Below are positions 8,332 to 17,589 of a DNA stretch of 64,000 bases, piece by piece. Each line of letters starts with the position of its first letter. The stretch's first letter is position 1. Source of the stretch: JAFAHS01 sp046728175. Its GTDB lineage: Bacteria > Desulfobacterota > Binatia > Binatales > Binataceae. Below the pieces are notes generated by a model that ran no database searches, had not been told where the DNA came from, and saw only the letters and a list, made by a program, of their open reading frames with translations. The stretch is taken from NCBI GenBank assembly GCA_046728175.1, contig JBKPEA010000120.1, positions 1-64,000 of the forward strand, given 5' to 3'. The position numbers and the translations under genes were made by a program.

Positions 8332-9966
8332 GTGACTTCTGAATCTCCAACGCTCGAGGCCTATGAAAGGCATCGGGTCCTCTTCTGGATCGGTGGGTTC
8401 TTCGGATGCCTGATCATCGGGTTGTTCATCGCGTCGTTCTTCTTCGACGACATCATACGCGCTCGAACTCAAGCCGCGATGAACCAGAAGCTCACCGGTT
8501 ACCACGTCGCGCTCGACCACGCGCATCTTCAGCTGCTCGGTGGAATTCTCACGCTGAAAGGACTCAGGGTCATCCAGCAGGCGCATCCGCATCCACCGGT
8601 CGCGGACATCGCGAAGTTGCGGTTCCACATCCAGCTGAAGGAGCTCTTCTCGCGGCGGGTGGTCGCAGACGTGCTGCTCCACCGTCCTAGGATCCATATC
8701 GATAAGACACAGTTCGTGACGGAAAAGGACAGCAAAGTCCCGCTGCGGCAGAAAGGATGGCAGGACGCGCTCGAAGCCGCTTACCCGTTCAAGATCAACC
8801 GCATCACGATCGATGATGGCGACGTCGTCTATATTCAGGACGCGGTGAACCCGCCGCTGCATCTGGCGGGTCTGAATTTCACTGCTGATAACATCCGCAA
8901 CATCCACGCGCCTGACAACGCCTATCCGTCCCGATTTCACTCCAGCCTGGTGATCTTTGATACGGGCCATGCGATTGTCGACGGGCACGCGAACTTCCTC
9001 GAAGAACCATTTCCCGGCGCGCGCGCGCAGTACCGGATCACCAACGTGCCACTCAGCGCGTTCGATCCCGAGATTCGTCAGGTCAATATCACCGTGCACG
9101 GCGGGCACCTGGCCAGCGACGGTCTGCTCGAATACTCGCCCAAAGTAACCAGGGTCGAAGTCAATAACGCGACCATCGCGGACGTCGGCGTCGGTTACAT
9201 TCACTCGCCCGCGACGCAGAAGCAGGAAGCGCAGCGCGTCAAAGACACTGGCAAGCAGGTCGAAAAGCAGAACAATCGCCCCTCGGTCGATATCGCAGTG
9301 CGCGAGTTCGACCTGAACCACAGCAACTTCTCGTACACCGATCAGACCGCTAATCCGAACTACAAGCTCTTCATCAACGACACCGATCTGACCCTCAAGA
9401 ACTTGTCGAATCACCAACAGCAGGGGCCCGCGGACGTATCGCTTCACGGCAAGTTCATGGGCAGCGGCGATACCACCGTCTCGGGGACCTTTTTGGCAAG
9501 TCGGTTCGGACCCGCCTTCGACTTGAAGCTCGCGCTCGTGAATACCGACCTGCCATCGCTGAATGATCTTCTCCAGTCGTTCGGAAGCTTCGACGTGGCG
9601 GCGGGCAAACTTTCGGTATACTCACAGGTCGCGGTTAAGGACGGCAAGATCGACGGCTACGTGAAGCCGATGTTCGCGGACCTCGAGGTCTACAACTACC
9701 AAAAGGACAAGAACACCCCGATCATGCACCAGGCGAAGGAGTTGGTGATCGGTGGCACGGCGCGCCTGTTCAAGAGTCATCGTACCAAACAGGTCGCAAC
9801 CGATGTTGACCTCAAGGGAAACCTGACCAGTCCCAACGTCGACACATGGCAGGCGCTCGGCCAGGTACTGCGTAATGCTTTCATCGAGGCGATAATTCCC
9901 GGATTCGATCGTGCGGTCGCGGCCAACCCCCGCTCAGACAACCCGGGACAGGCTCAAGCGCGCTAG
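8332..9966 (+). CDS. DUF748/AsmA-like envelope protein
   Basis: 544 residues, starting at GTG with GAGGTGG upstream. One N-terminal transmembrane helix (about 17-40, IGGFFGCLIIGLFIASFFF) anchors a long periplasmic beta-rich region. It has the DUF748 pattern: an opening strand repeat (LDHAHLQLLGGILTLKGLRV), then repeated ISKVNIDDG-like strands (INRITIDDGDVVYIQD), and a C-terminal repeat ending in helices. AsmA/DUF748 proteins form elongated lipid-conducting grooves between inner and outer membrane. Third gene of the probable operon with DUF4142 and the four-helix protein. A long minus-strand frame over it is an artefact of codon bias. Confidence 0.85.
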   Translation: MTSESPTLEAYERHRVLFWIGGFFGCLIIGLFIASFFFDDIIRARTQAAMNQKLTGYHVALDHAHLQLLGGILTLKGLRVIQQAHPHPPVADIAKLRFHIQLKELFSRRVVADVLLHRPRIHIDKTQFVTEKDSKVPLRQKGWQDALEAAYPFKINRITIDDGDVVYIQDAVNPPLHLAGLNFTADNIRNIHAPDNAYPSRFHSSLVIFDTGHAIVDGHANFLEEPFPGARAQYRITNVPLSAFDPEIRQVNITVHGGHLASDGLLEYSPKVTRVEVNNATIADVGVGYIHSPATQKQEAQRVKDTGKQVEKQNNRPSVDIAVREFDLNHSNFSYTDQTANPNYKLFINDTDLTLKNLSNHQQQGPADVSLHGKFMGSGDTTVSGTFLASRFGPAFDLKLALVNTDLPSLNDLLQSFGSFDVAAGKLSVYSQVAVKDGKIDGYVKPMFADLEVYNYQKDKNTPIMHQAKELVIGGTARLFKSHRTKQVATDVDLKGNLTSPNVDTWQALGQVLRNAFIEAIIPGFDRAVAANPRSDNPGQAQAR

Positions 9967-10893
9967 CCGCGCTTGGTCCGGTTATTTTCGTGATCGGCGT
10001 ACTGGCGCGAGCGCGCGCATTCCGTGTGCTCCTAGCGCCAAGTGTAAAACGTAGAGAATGGAGCTCGACTCTACCGCTCGTCGTTCCTTGCGTCGGGTTG
10101 CGCGAAATTGAGTGCAGGCTTGTCGATGAAAGAAATTTCACTCGGGAAGAACAGCGCAACATGATGATGACCCATGACACTGCATAGAAATTCTGTCCAA
10201 GGGTTCAAAGCTACAAACCCGCATCTGTGGACGCGGGAACCGATCGAGATGACTGAACAATTGGAGGACGCCCGAAGAATTGGGGGCGATGGGGCGCCAA
10301 TGACGAGATCGGATCCCTCAATTTTCCACCAGTGAGGAGGTTCTACGCGGCGTGCGTTCCGTCAAGCATGGCAAAGTGTTCATGCCTTGGCGTCCCGGGG
10401 CGCGCCCTGAAGGCGACCCACCCATCCGCTTCGTTCCCAGCCGATTCATACCCTGACGCACGACGAAGGGTGTTAGTGTTCCGGAGCCGCGACAAGCGGT
10501 TTCTTGGCGGGCTCAAGTATTCGGACGACGTAATCACGATGTTTCCGCTGTGCGTAAAACCCAATCCGGCGTGACGTGAAGGACCGACTGTGGTACTGGA
10601 GCGCAATGTTCGCATTCCTGACCAAGCTTCTGCTCGTCGTGAGTCTCGCCTGCGCTCACTCCGTCCAAAAAGAATTGAATGTGAGAAAGGCCATCTCGGA
10701 CTAGGGCTCCGATCGCCTCCGCAACATTCGCGTCGGACTTCACGATCGCGGCCCGACTCGGATAGGAGTCGGATAGTTCTCATGACCAAGGGTGGGCAAA
10801 ACGGGCCTTGGGACAGAGTGTCAGATCGGAAAATGTGAGGAATGTTGGCCCTTATCGGACGGGAAGAGACAAGGTTCCGGGTGGTGGAATGAG

Positions 10894-10933
10894 TCCTAAG
10901 TCCAGCGCGTCTGCCGTTCTGCCACTCTCTTGC
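10894..10933 (-). pseudogene. 5' half of a tRNA-Leu(UAG)
   Basis: The minus strand reads GTGGCAGAACGGCAGACGC, the D-arm of a leucine tRNA, then GCTGGACTTAGGA with a UAG anticodon in its loop. After the loop the sequence no longer pairs (CTCAT instead of TCCAG), and no variable arm or T-arm follows. It is a truncated tRNA, as left when an element recombines within a tRNA gene. Confidence 0.5.
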
Positions 10934-11020
10934 GTACACGCAAAAGTGTAGCAATCACTCACGATACCCGCAGCACCACCACCTCTTTCCGGCCCTGAGG
11001 CAACGCGAAAGGCTGTCTAT

Positions 11021-11040
11021 TTGGTGCCAACATTGGTGCC
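11021..11040. repeat. TTGGTGCC tandem pair
   Basis: TTGGTGCC occurs at 11021 and 11033, a 12-bp period. Similar pairs lie near the tRNA-Leu attachment copies at 54555, 58509 and 58760. They resemble the 3' ends of tyrosine-integrase genes or arm-type sites. Confidence 0.35.
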
Positions 11041-11640
11041 AGATTCACGAAAAAAAACACCTCAACGGGCCGCACCAGAAGACAAACAATCATCGGGAAG
11101 TCCCCGATTTTGGCGGAATTTTAATGTGCCGAGGTGTGCTGGTAAGGTCGAGAGTCGAACTTTTAATTACAGAGTCCCCGGTTCGGGTGCCGGACGGCTG
11201 ACAAGAATATTTCGAAATGTAAAGGATCTTTTGGGGACATCTTCGGGTGGAGCAAAGTTGCCAGTTTTCGGTCCGTTCTGCTCGAATATGCTTTTCGTTT
11301 TCCATCTAAGCGGGTCGTGCGATGGCGCAGGACGCACCACCACACCAGATTAGTTGTCTCTGAAAGCACCAACAATCCGGCCTCAAGTCGTAGTTCGGCT
11401 GGCACCTTGTCATCAAACCCTGCTTTTCCGAGCGTGGCACGGCCAATGAATTCACATCGAGAGGAACTCGCAAAGTGGAAGATGGGAGGTCTCTGGAAGA
11501 ACGAAGCAGGAGGTTTCATTTCGCCACCCAGGCCGGCGCGGAAGATTGGGTAGACGCGCAGTCCCATCGCATCGTTTCTAACCAGCGGAGCTTTGGCGCA
11601 AATAAGGGTCGCCTCACTCGCGTTTTGGAGAAAGGGACCA

Positions 11641-12225
11641 ATGACAATTGATGAAAGAGATCGGTTCGGAGACAGACTTCACAAGGCAGGCAGCGCAGCT
11701 ATCAGCCAGTGGGCAGCTAAGAGCGATCGGGAACTACTTGCAAAGTTGCAACGCGAGACTGAGAAGCGCCTTCAGAACGAGCGCAACGCGAAGCGTCAGG
11801 CGAGGGCGTTCAATACCATTCTCTGCGCCACCGATTTCGGACAATGGTCGCTGAAGGCCCTGGATCTTGCCAAGCAGATCGCAGTCGAGAACCAGGCCTC
11901 ACTGTATATCGTACACGTCTGCCCGACCGTCACTGTTCCTCTGGGGGGGTCGACCCCCGTCGTTCCGGAAGCCGAGGCGGCCGCAAGCAAAAGGCTTCAG
12001 GAGATCGCGGCCGAGCATCTGGTCGGCGTATCCCATGACTTGATCGTGATAAAAGGTGATCCTGCCGACCGTGTCGTCGAGCTTCAATCAATACTGCAGG
12101 CGGATTTGATCGTGGTCGGTACGCAGGGGCGTGGAGGGGTTCCACGTTTCTTCCTCGGAAGCGTAGCCGACCGTTTGGTAAGAGCAGCGGAATGCCCAGT
12201 GCTGACGATCAGAGGGAAGTCGTGA
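11641..12225 (+). CDS. Universal stress protein with N-terminal helical extension
   Basis: 194 residues from the ATG at 11641; a longer frame begins at 11593, but GGAGAAAGGG precedes this ATG. Residues 1-50 form a charged helix (DRFGDRLHKAGSAA, LLAKLQRETEKRLQNERN). The UspA domain follows at about 53-194. It ends with the ATP-binding motif G-T-Q-G-R-G-G-x-P-R-F-F-L-G-S-V (G-x2-G-x9-G-S pattern) and a closing CPVLTIR strand. UspA proteins bind ATP or act as stress signals in the cytoplasm. Its stop overlaps the start of the cytochrome gene (GTGA), implying translational coupling. Confidence 0.85.
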   Translation: MTIDERDRFGDRLHKAGSAAISQWAAKSDRELLAKLQRETEKRLQNERNAKRQARAFNTILCATDFGQWSLKALDLAKQIAVENQASLYIVHVCPTVTVPLGGSTPVVPEAEAAASKRLQEIAAEHLVGVSHDLIVIKGDPADRVVELQSILQADLIVVGTQGRGGVPRFFLGSVADRLVRAAECPVLTIRGKS

Positions 12226-12653
12226 CGGTGAGACCGCGTGCCCTTCGTTTGGGCGGGGCCGCGACGGCAGTGCTCTTCGCGGCGCTGGTTGGTGTTCCAC
12301 GGCTCTCGCTCGCCGCGCCAGCAGCGGGCAAGCAAGATTTCATGAAAAATTGTGCACCGTGCCATGGAACCGATGGCAAAGGACACGGAGAAGATCTCTA
12401 CGTGATACCTGAGGTGAAGCCGCCCGACCTCACCGTCTTGAGCCGGAACAACGGCGGCACCTTCCCGACTCGGCGGGTGTACGATTCCATCGATGGTCGT
12501 AACGGAATCCCCTCTCACGAGCGGTTTGATATGCCATTTTGGGGCACAACTTTTCAGTGGGAAGGCGAGGAGTTTACTCCAGCCAGCAATGCTGCAGTCA
12601 AAGCGCGAATCATGAAGATTGTCGAGTACGTGAAGTCGATTCAACAGCGGTAG
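12222..12653 (+). CDS. Small periplasmic mono-haem cytochrome c
   Basis: The GTG at 12222 is chosen because AGAGGGA precedes it and it overlaps the Usp stop by 4 bp (GTGA). 143 residues: a signal peptide at 1-34 (RLGGAATAVLFAALVGVP, ending LAAPA), then one haem site CAPCH within GKQDFMKNCAPCHG. The Met axial ligand is probably in the DMPFWG segment. It resembles class I cytochromes in stress or respiratory clusters, and a second member of the family lies at 18458. Likely role: electron carrier used under low oxygen. It is co-transcribed with the Usp gene. Confidence 0.85.
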   Translation: MTVRPRALRLGGAATAVLFAALVGVPRLSLAAPAAGKQDFMKNCAPCHGTDGKGHGEDLYVIPEVKPPDLTVLSRNNGGTFPTRRVYDSIDGRNGIPSHERFDMPFWGTTFQWEGEEFTPASNAAVKARIMKIVEYVKSIQQR

Positions 12654-12997
12654 TCCGCCACGAGTACTCCCCTAGCTTGTCCATGGGCACCAACTGGGAA
12701 TGGAGAAGTCTTTGACCAACGGTGGCTTTTCGGACTCCACCAAAGATACGAGGTGAAGCGAGTGTTCAAATAGACCTTGTAAATCGGAAGACCATTTGCC
12801 CTCCAATCTAAGGTGGGCCATGCTGCCCCCCGCTTTCATTCCCCACGATCATCTTCCTGAAGTCAAAACTGCCGCGCTGGTAAACCTATGTCATGCTCGA
12901 TGAATACTCTCGCGGCTGGAACCGCAAAACGGGAAACGGTTCATGCGTTACGCGCCAGCAGTTCGGGAAAGCGAAGTCGCAATTCTGACGCTGTAAC
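12654..12997. other. No gene seen
   Basis: 344 bp between converging genes (cytochrome c and CBS protein). A GGTGG...CCACC stem near 12720 could end the cytochrome transcript. Confidence 0.4.
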
Positions 12998-13528
12998 TCA
13001 AGGGAGTTTGGTGCGGATACCTCGACCCGCGAGACGCTTCGTAGGCGCCATAGCAACGCGACGATACCGCCCGTTGGCGAACGCAACGAAGGCTTCGAGA
13101 ATGTCGCTGCGAGTGACGATTCCCACGACCGACTCACCGTCGACGATTGGCACCGATCCGATTCGGCAAACCCGCATGATCTCGGCCGCGCCGATTAGTG
13201 TGCTGTGGCGAGCCAACGCGATAGCCGGACCACTCATGACCGACTCGACAGACAGATCGGCAAAGGTGGCGCCCGTTGCGACGCGAAGGTCGCGATCCGT
13301 GACTATGCCAATCAGCTTATTGCCGCGCCCCGTCACAACCGGGAGTTGCTTGATGCGGTGAAGCTTCAAGAGTTTGCGTGCGTGACCAAGAGAGTCCAAC
13401 GGGGTCACCGTGAAAGGCCGTGGCGTCATCCACGATTCACAGCTCGTCGATTCCCTGAGGAGCCGCTCGATCGCTCTCGCCTCAGCCGCACGCGCATCTT
13501 CCTTCGACACATCAAGTTTTTTGGTCAC
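12998..13528 (-). CDS. Tandem CBS-domain protein
   Basis: Two CBS domains occupy about 35-100 (CESWMTPRPFTVTP, VVTGRGNKLIGIVTDRDL) and 104-160 (VESVMSGPAIALA, SVVGIVTRSDILEAF). They form a Bateman module that senses adenine nucleotides. There is no attached enzyme. The frame opens at 13573, but the sigma-54-like site at 13579-13594 would put the transcript start near 13568. The GTG at 13528 (GGGAG and GAAGAAGA upstream) is therefore preferred, giving 176 residues. Related to the hypoxia-response Hrp1 type. It stands beside Usp, cytochrome and Hsp20 genes. Confidence 0.85.
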   Translation of the reverse strand: MTKKLDVSKEDARAAEARAIERLLRESTSCESWMTPRPFTVTPLDSLGHARKLLKLHRIKQLPVVTGRGNKLIGIVTDRDLRVATGATFADLSVESVMSGPAIALARHSTLIGAAEIMRVCRIGSVPIVDGESVVGIVTRSDILEAFVAFANGRYRRVAMAPTKRLAGRGIRTKLP

Positions 13529-13578
13529 TCTTCTTCGACTCCCGTGGGCTGCACCCGAGATTTCGGTCACCATCTATT

Positions 13579-13594
13579 AGCCAGCGCCATGCCA
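13579..13594 (-). promoter_or_regulatory. Possible sigma-54 promoter of the CBS gene
   Basis: The minus strand reads TGGCATGGCGCTGGCT: one mismatch in each half of the -24/-12 consensus, correct spacing. Weaker than the sites at 1534 and 6274. Confidence 0.4.
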
Positions 13595-14424
13595 ACCGCG
13601 CCGATTGTTCCAGGACTCCGTCGCGCTCAAAGCATCGCCGCCCCGAATGGTTTCTTTTTCGCCAAGAGGAATTCGACTCGTGGTCTAGGTTTATAGAAAC
13701 ATCGCAATTCAGCGCATATTGCCCAATGTCTCCGTTGGAAACAGTGGGGAGGCGTATGCGCACGTTCGCCATCCGGCTGCGCTCCGGTCGAGACAGCGGA
13801 GAAGCTGCCGCGGTCCTTAGGAGCCAGCCAGCAGGATTTTCACTCTAGGACGCCGAGTTCGCACGATCCGCCACGCCAAGCGCTAAGCGAGAATTTAAAA
13901 TCATCCGTAACCTGAGGTGGATTCAGATATTCGTGGAAATGTCCCACAATTGCACGTGAAAAAAATGAAGCCATCCGCATTAAAATGGAATCCGAACTTC
14001 CGGCTCCCGTCGTCATCGCTCCATCTGTAAGTGGGCTTACCGCCGAAAGCTTTCGCCAGCTCCGTTGCAATTTCGATGTGCCAGCTTCTGAGACGTGGTG
14101 AGAACATCGAGGCTCCCGCCATCCCATTCCTGGGAGACGATCCTTCGCTCCGGCTGTCTTGCGGACGCCAGTCGCGCCACGTTTGCTATTCTGCGTTCGA
14201 TCGCGTTTCAGGTAGATGCATCTAGCAAGGTTTCTCGAGACTTTCTTCGAATCTGCCCTGCAGAGGATCGTCGGGCAGAGCCCCGATAGCCGAGCGTACT
14301 GGCCCACACCGCGATAATGTGGAGCGCATGCGGGAGCTCGTTTGTCGCAAGGAACACTGCGAAATCCAAAGCAGCCACGCCGATCTGCTGGAAGTAACTC
14401 GACATAGGATTTTGCTAAAGACCG
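13595..14424. other. Largely empty stretch
   Basis: About 830 bp between the CBS promoter and the kinase gene. Only one small minus-strand frame (13901-14122, listed separately) has protein-like character. Confidence 0.4.
13901..14122 (-). CDS. Possible small protein, unknown
   Basis: 73 codons from an ATG. The middle is protein-like: RSWHIEIATELAKAFGGKP, then TYRWSDDDGSRKFGFHFNA, then DGFIFFTCNCGTF. It suggests a short helix followed by a beta hairpin with two cysteines. No clear ribosome-binding site and no recognised family. It may be a remnant of a larger gene. Listed because codon use is better than in the surrounding frames. Confidence 0.3.
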   Translation of the reverse strand: MAGASMFSPRLRSWHIEIATELAKAFGGKPTYRWSDDDGSRKFGFHFNADGFIFFTCNCGTFPRISESTSGYG

Positions 14425-16017
14425 TCATGGCATGCGCGCCACCTCGAAGCGTCTGATCATCGGCTCGAGGTCCTCGGTGGTATTGACGACGAGGTAGCGG
14501 TGTGCGGGCAGTTCGGTTATCGGAATGTAGTCGCGTCTGTGGCTGGCGTAGATGTCCCGCGTAGCATCCGACACTTCGGCACGATCGTCTGCGCGGTCCC
14601 GCAAGCGCCGAAGAGTTTCATTTTCGCCAGCGCGACATTCGACGAACAGCACGGGCACATGCATTTGGTCCGCCAGCGCGACTGCGCCCGACCGATAGGT
14701 AGGACTCTTGAATGTAGCATCGAGCACGGCGCCGCGTCCGGCGACCAGGCACCGGCGCGCTTGCTCAATCAGGGTTCCATATGTAAGACGGTCAAATCCG
14801 GGAGAGTAAATTCCGGCGCGATAGTCGCTCGGCCGGTGAAGCGTATCCGGAATTCCTGCGAGTTGCTTGCGGACGCGATCCGAGTTGAGCACCTCGAATC
14901 CAGTACGCAGGCGGAGCTTCTCAGCCACGGTCGATTTTCCAGAGGCGACCAGACCGCATACGACCAGCAGCGCAGGTCTGCCGCAGGCCGCATAGCGGGC
15001 GGCAAGGGTGAATTTCGCGCGGGCGCGTTCAACGGCCTCATCCTGTTCCGCGGGGGGCACCTCCGGATCGAGACTTTTCAGATAGTCCACCTTGCCGCGG
15101 ATGCAAGCGCGGTGGCATTTGTAGAAACTGGCCAGGGTCGCGAGCGCGCCATCATCGGTTTCCTTTGAATACGCGCGGATCAACTCGTCCCCGAGATGGG
15201 GCGCGCCGAACGCATCAAGGTCCATCGCCAGAAACGCAAGATCTGACGCCACATCGCCGTAGCGGAGCCTTTCATCGAACTCGACGCAATCGAAAATATC
15301 GATCTCCTCGGTCATGCACACGTGCTCGCAGCGCAAGTCGCCGTGTCCCTCGCTCACCCGCCCCTGGCGGGCGCGAGCGTCAAGCAGCTCGCTGTGCGCA
15401 CTGATGAAACCAGACAGGTAGTCGTGGATTGGATCGAAGCCGCGATCCCCGACTGTCGCCTCGATGGCTGCCCGGCTTTCATCCAGATTCGCCAGCACCA
15501 TACCGCGGATGGCGGCGGCGGAGCCGTAGCGCGAGCTCTCCTTGATCGAAGCAGCGCGATGAAAGGTGGCGAGGCGGTGCGCAATTTTGTCGATCGCGTG
15601 CGCGCTCACCTTGCCGATTCGCAGGAGGTGATCGAGCATACGGTCGTGGGGAAGCCGTAACATTCGGACCGCGTATTCCCGCACGTTTGGATTGTGCACC
15701 TCAGCATCGGTGCCAAGCTCCAAGTGGTTGCCGCGTTCGACTATCGGCACGACCCCCAAATAGGTGCCGAGAGCCAGACGGCGATTCAGCCGAACCTCCG
15801 CACGGCAGAGGAAATAGCGCGATTTAAGAGTAGCTGCGTCGGCAAACGCGTATTTGACCGGCTTCTTGACCTTGTAGACCTCGCCTCCCGCGAGGAAGAC
15901 CCAGGACATGTGGGTTTGTTTGAAATCGACTTGGGTAGGACTGTCCGGATAGAACTCCGGGCGCCGCATCGCGTCGATCAATCGCGAGTCAGCGTCGCTG
16001 TTCCCGTAGTCCCCCAC
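14425..16017 (-). CDS. Bifunctional aminoglycoside-phosphotransferase-like / P-loop kinase protein
   Basis: 530 residues. Residues about 20-330 are an APH/choline-kinase-like domain: VYKVKKPV as the ATP-lysine strand, HGDLRCEHV (225-233) as Brenner motif, and a DFDE/D-type metal site around IFDCVEFDERLRYGDVASD. Residues about 346-515 are a P-loop kinase of the AAA_33/Zeta-toxin-like group, with Walker A GLVASGKST (355-363). The combination is known as a bifunctional phosphotransferase/ATP-binding protein, and its substrate is unknown. It starts 4 bp after the Usp-CBS gene, so both share the sigma-54-like promoter at 16875. That points to a role in a stress or dormancy response rather than drug resistance. 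Confidence 0.85.
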   Translation of the reverse strand: MGDYGNSDADSRLIDAMRRPEFYPDSPTQVDFKQTHMSWVFLAGGEVYKVKKPVKYAFADAATLKSRYFLCRAEVRLNRRLALGTYLGVVPIVERGNHLELGTDAEVHNPNVREYAVRMLRLPHDRMLDHLLRIGKVSAHAIDKIAHRLATFHRAASIKESSRYGSAAAIRGMVLANLDESRAAIEATVGDRGFDPIHDYLSGFISAHSELLDARARQGRVSEGHGDLRCEHVCMTEEIDIFDCVEFDERLRYGDVASDLAFLAMDLDAFGAPHLGDELIRAYSKETDDGALATLASFYKCHRACIRGKVDYLKSLDPEVPPAEQDEAVERARAKFTLAARYAACGRPALLVVCGLVASGKSTVAEKLRLRTGFEVLNSDRVRKQLAGIPDTLHRPSDYRAGIYSPGFDRLTYGTLIEQARRCLVAGRGAVLDATFKSPTYRSGAVALADQMHVPVLFVECRAGENETLRRLRDRADDRAEVSDATRDIYASHRRDYIPITELPAHRYLVVNTTEDLEPMIRRFEVARMP

Positions 16018-16021
16018 GAAG

Positions 16022-16828
16022 CTAGTCCTCTTCGAGAAAGGCGCGCAGGATATCGCTGTTGGTGATCAGGCCGATCAGCTTGTCGTTTTCCAGCACTGGC
16101 AGCACATCGACCTTCTGCTCAAAGATGACCCGGGCGGCTTCGTGCAGGGGCGTCGTCGGAGTCACCGTAGGCGGATTTTCGGACATCGCGACCCTTACCT
16201 CGGTAGTATCGACCCGCCCCATCTGGCTGCGGATGTCACGATCGGTAATGAGCCCCACCAGTCTGCCATTTTCGACGACCGGCACCGAGCGAAAATTACC
16301 TTGCTGCATCCGCATGATGACTGCCGACACCTTCTCCCCAGGAGCGACGGTGACCGGGCTCGCGCTCATCCATCGACCGACCAGACTCTTATCGGCCGCG
16401 CCACGCCGTACGCACAGAACCGGACAGGGAGCGTTGCGTAGGACCATCTCGGCAATACTGCCGAGCAGGACGCGGGAAAAGCCGCGCCGCCCATGGGTAG
16501 CCATGACGATGAGGTCCGCTGCATCACGTCTGGCAGCATTCAGGATCGAACCGGCAGGCTCACCAATGTGAGTGAGAAGCTCGTGCTTGACCCCGCGGAG
16601 CCGTTTGGCGGCGATCTCCTTCAGTTTCTCGCGGGCAGCTTCCTCTTGACCCTTGTAGATATCGACATACACGGGCATGCCGGTAGCAGGGACAATCATA
16701 GGCACCACGTGCAAGAGCAGCACCACCCCATCGTTGTCGCGCGCGATTTGTGCAGCGACGTCCAGGGCCGCCAGCGAATTGTCATCAAAGTCTACCGGGT
16801 TCAAAATCCTTCGGAATGGATAAGACAT
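16022..16828 (-). CDS. Universal stress protein fused to two CBS domains
   Basis: 268 residues from the ATG at 16828, which has AGGAGG 7 nt upstream; an upstream in-frame ATG at 16852 is less well placed. Residues 1-145 form a UspA domain (FRRILNPVDFDDNS, ending ATHGRRGFSRVLLGSIAE and CPVLCVRR, with the G-x2-G-x9-G-S ATP motif). Residues 150-268 form two CBS domains (RWMSASPVTVAPG, GLITDRDI; ENPPTVTPTTPL, GLITNSDIL). Both modules bind adenine nucleotides, so this is a likely energy-charge sensor. It heads an operon with the bifunctional kinase 4 bp downstream. Confidence 0.9.
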   Translation of the reverse strand: MSYPFRRILNPVDFDDNSLAALDVAAQIARDNDGVVLLLHVVPMIVPATGMPVYVDIYKGQEEAAREKLKEIAAKRLRGVKHELLTHIGEPAGSILNAARRDAADLIVMATHGRRGFSRVLLGSIAEMVLRNAPCPVLCVRRGAADKSLVGRWMSASPVTVAPGEKVSAVIMRMQQGNFRSVPVVENGRLVGLITDRDIRSQMGRVDTTEVRVAMSENPPTVTPTTPLHEAARVIFEQKVDVLPVLENDKLIGLITNSDILRAFLEED

Positions 16829-16874
16829 CGCAGACCTCCTGACATCTCCCACGAATTGCTCTACCTACCTCTAT

Positions 16875-16890
16875 AGCGATTGCCATGCCA
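16875..16890 (-). promoter_or_regulatory. Possible sigma-54 promoter of the Usp-CBS/kinase operon
   Basis: The minus strand reads TGGCATGGCAATCGCT: one mismatch in each half, GG and GC exactly 10 bp apart. It lies 47 nt before the Usp-CBS ATG. Confidence 0.45.
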
Positions 16891-17178
16891 TCACGAAATT
16901 TCGAGGTTCGCGCAAATCGGACGCGGCAAATTCGCTTGGTGTATCCGATCGAGCCATTTTCAAGGTGCGCGCTTGGTTTAGTCGCTCAGTGTTTGCCGCG
17001 CTACCTTTGAATTAAGGCTGATCTCGCGTTGCTAGCTGCGAGCTACCGAGCGAATTTGGACGAATCTCGAACTGCGAGCACCGGATCAACCGCCAGCGGG
17101 CTGACCATCCACCTTCCGATTCAATTGAACAGGCACCGGAACTTACTACCGCAGAAAATTTTTGATTCGACCCGGCTC

Positions 17179-17574
17179 TTAGGCGGTACTGACTTCAATC
17201 TTCCTTGGTTTGGCTTGTTCCTTCTTCGGCAACTCCAACTCCAGGATGCCGTTGCACAAGGTAGCCTTGATCTTGGACTCGTCGATACTTTCATGCAGGA
17301 CAAAGTCACGGTAGTAGTTGCCCACATTATACTCCGTGTACATCGGCCTCAGCCCGGAATACATATTAGCTGCGACTTTTCCGACTATTGTAAGCACGCC
17401 GTCCTTAAGCGTGACATCGAGGTCCTTCTCCTTAACCCCGGGCATCTCGGCCCAGAGTTTCAGCGAGTCCTCGAACTCGTAGATGTTGACGTCAGGCACG
17501 TAATATCGCCCGGGACGCGTCTGCTCCTGTGCTTTGGATAGCTCTTGCTTCTCTTTAGTGGTGATTTCGGCCAT
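17179..17574 (-). CDS. Hsp20 small heat-shock protein
   Basis: 131 residues. The N-terminal arm is short. The alpha-crystallin domain spans about 24-120: YYVPDVNIYEFEDSLKLWAE, MPGVKEKDLDVTLKDGVLTI, then ATLCNGILELELPKKE with the G-x-L motif. The C-terminal tail is short (PRKIEVSTA), with an I-x-V anchor. ATP-independent holdase in the cytoplasm. It follows the second Hsp20 gene by 15 bp, so both are co-transcribed. Confidence 0.92.
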   Translation of the reverse strand: MAEITTKEKQELSKAQEQTRPGRYYVPDVNIYEFEDSLKLWAEMPGVKEKDLDVTLKDGVLTIVGKVAANMYSGLRPMYTEYNVGNYYRDFVLHESIDESKIKATLCNGILELELPKKEQAKPRKIEVSTA

Positions 17575-17589
17575 GATTGTTCACCTCAC

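Larger units (their letters stand above)
9967..11640. other. 1.7-kb region without an intact gene
   Basis: No frame here shows family resemblance together with a ribosome-binding site. It contains a tRNA-Leu 5' half on the minus strand near 10894-10933 and a pair of TTGGTGCC repeats at 11021. A weaker tRNA-like 3' half is present near 11150. The area looks like the scar of past integration events. Confidence 0.5.

Noticed and set aside
8236..9447. 403-codon minus-strand frame over the DUF748 gene
   Set aside because: It mirrors the codon bias of the plus-strand gene, has no family resemblance and lacks a ribosome-binding site.
10343..10954. 203-codon minus-strand frame in the 10-11 kb gap
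   Set aside because: Arg/Ser-rich, runs through the tRNA half, no recognisable motif.
11140..11215. tRNA-Lys-like stretch (CTTTTAATTA plus a CCGG-TTCGGGTG-CCGG arm)
   Set aside because: The anticodon stem does not pair and no acceptor or D-arm is present; too weak to call.
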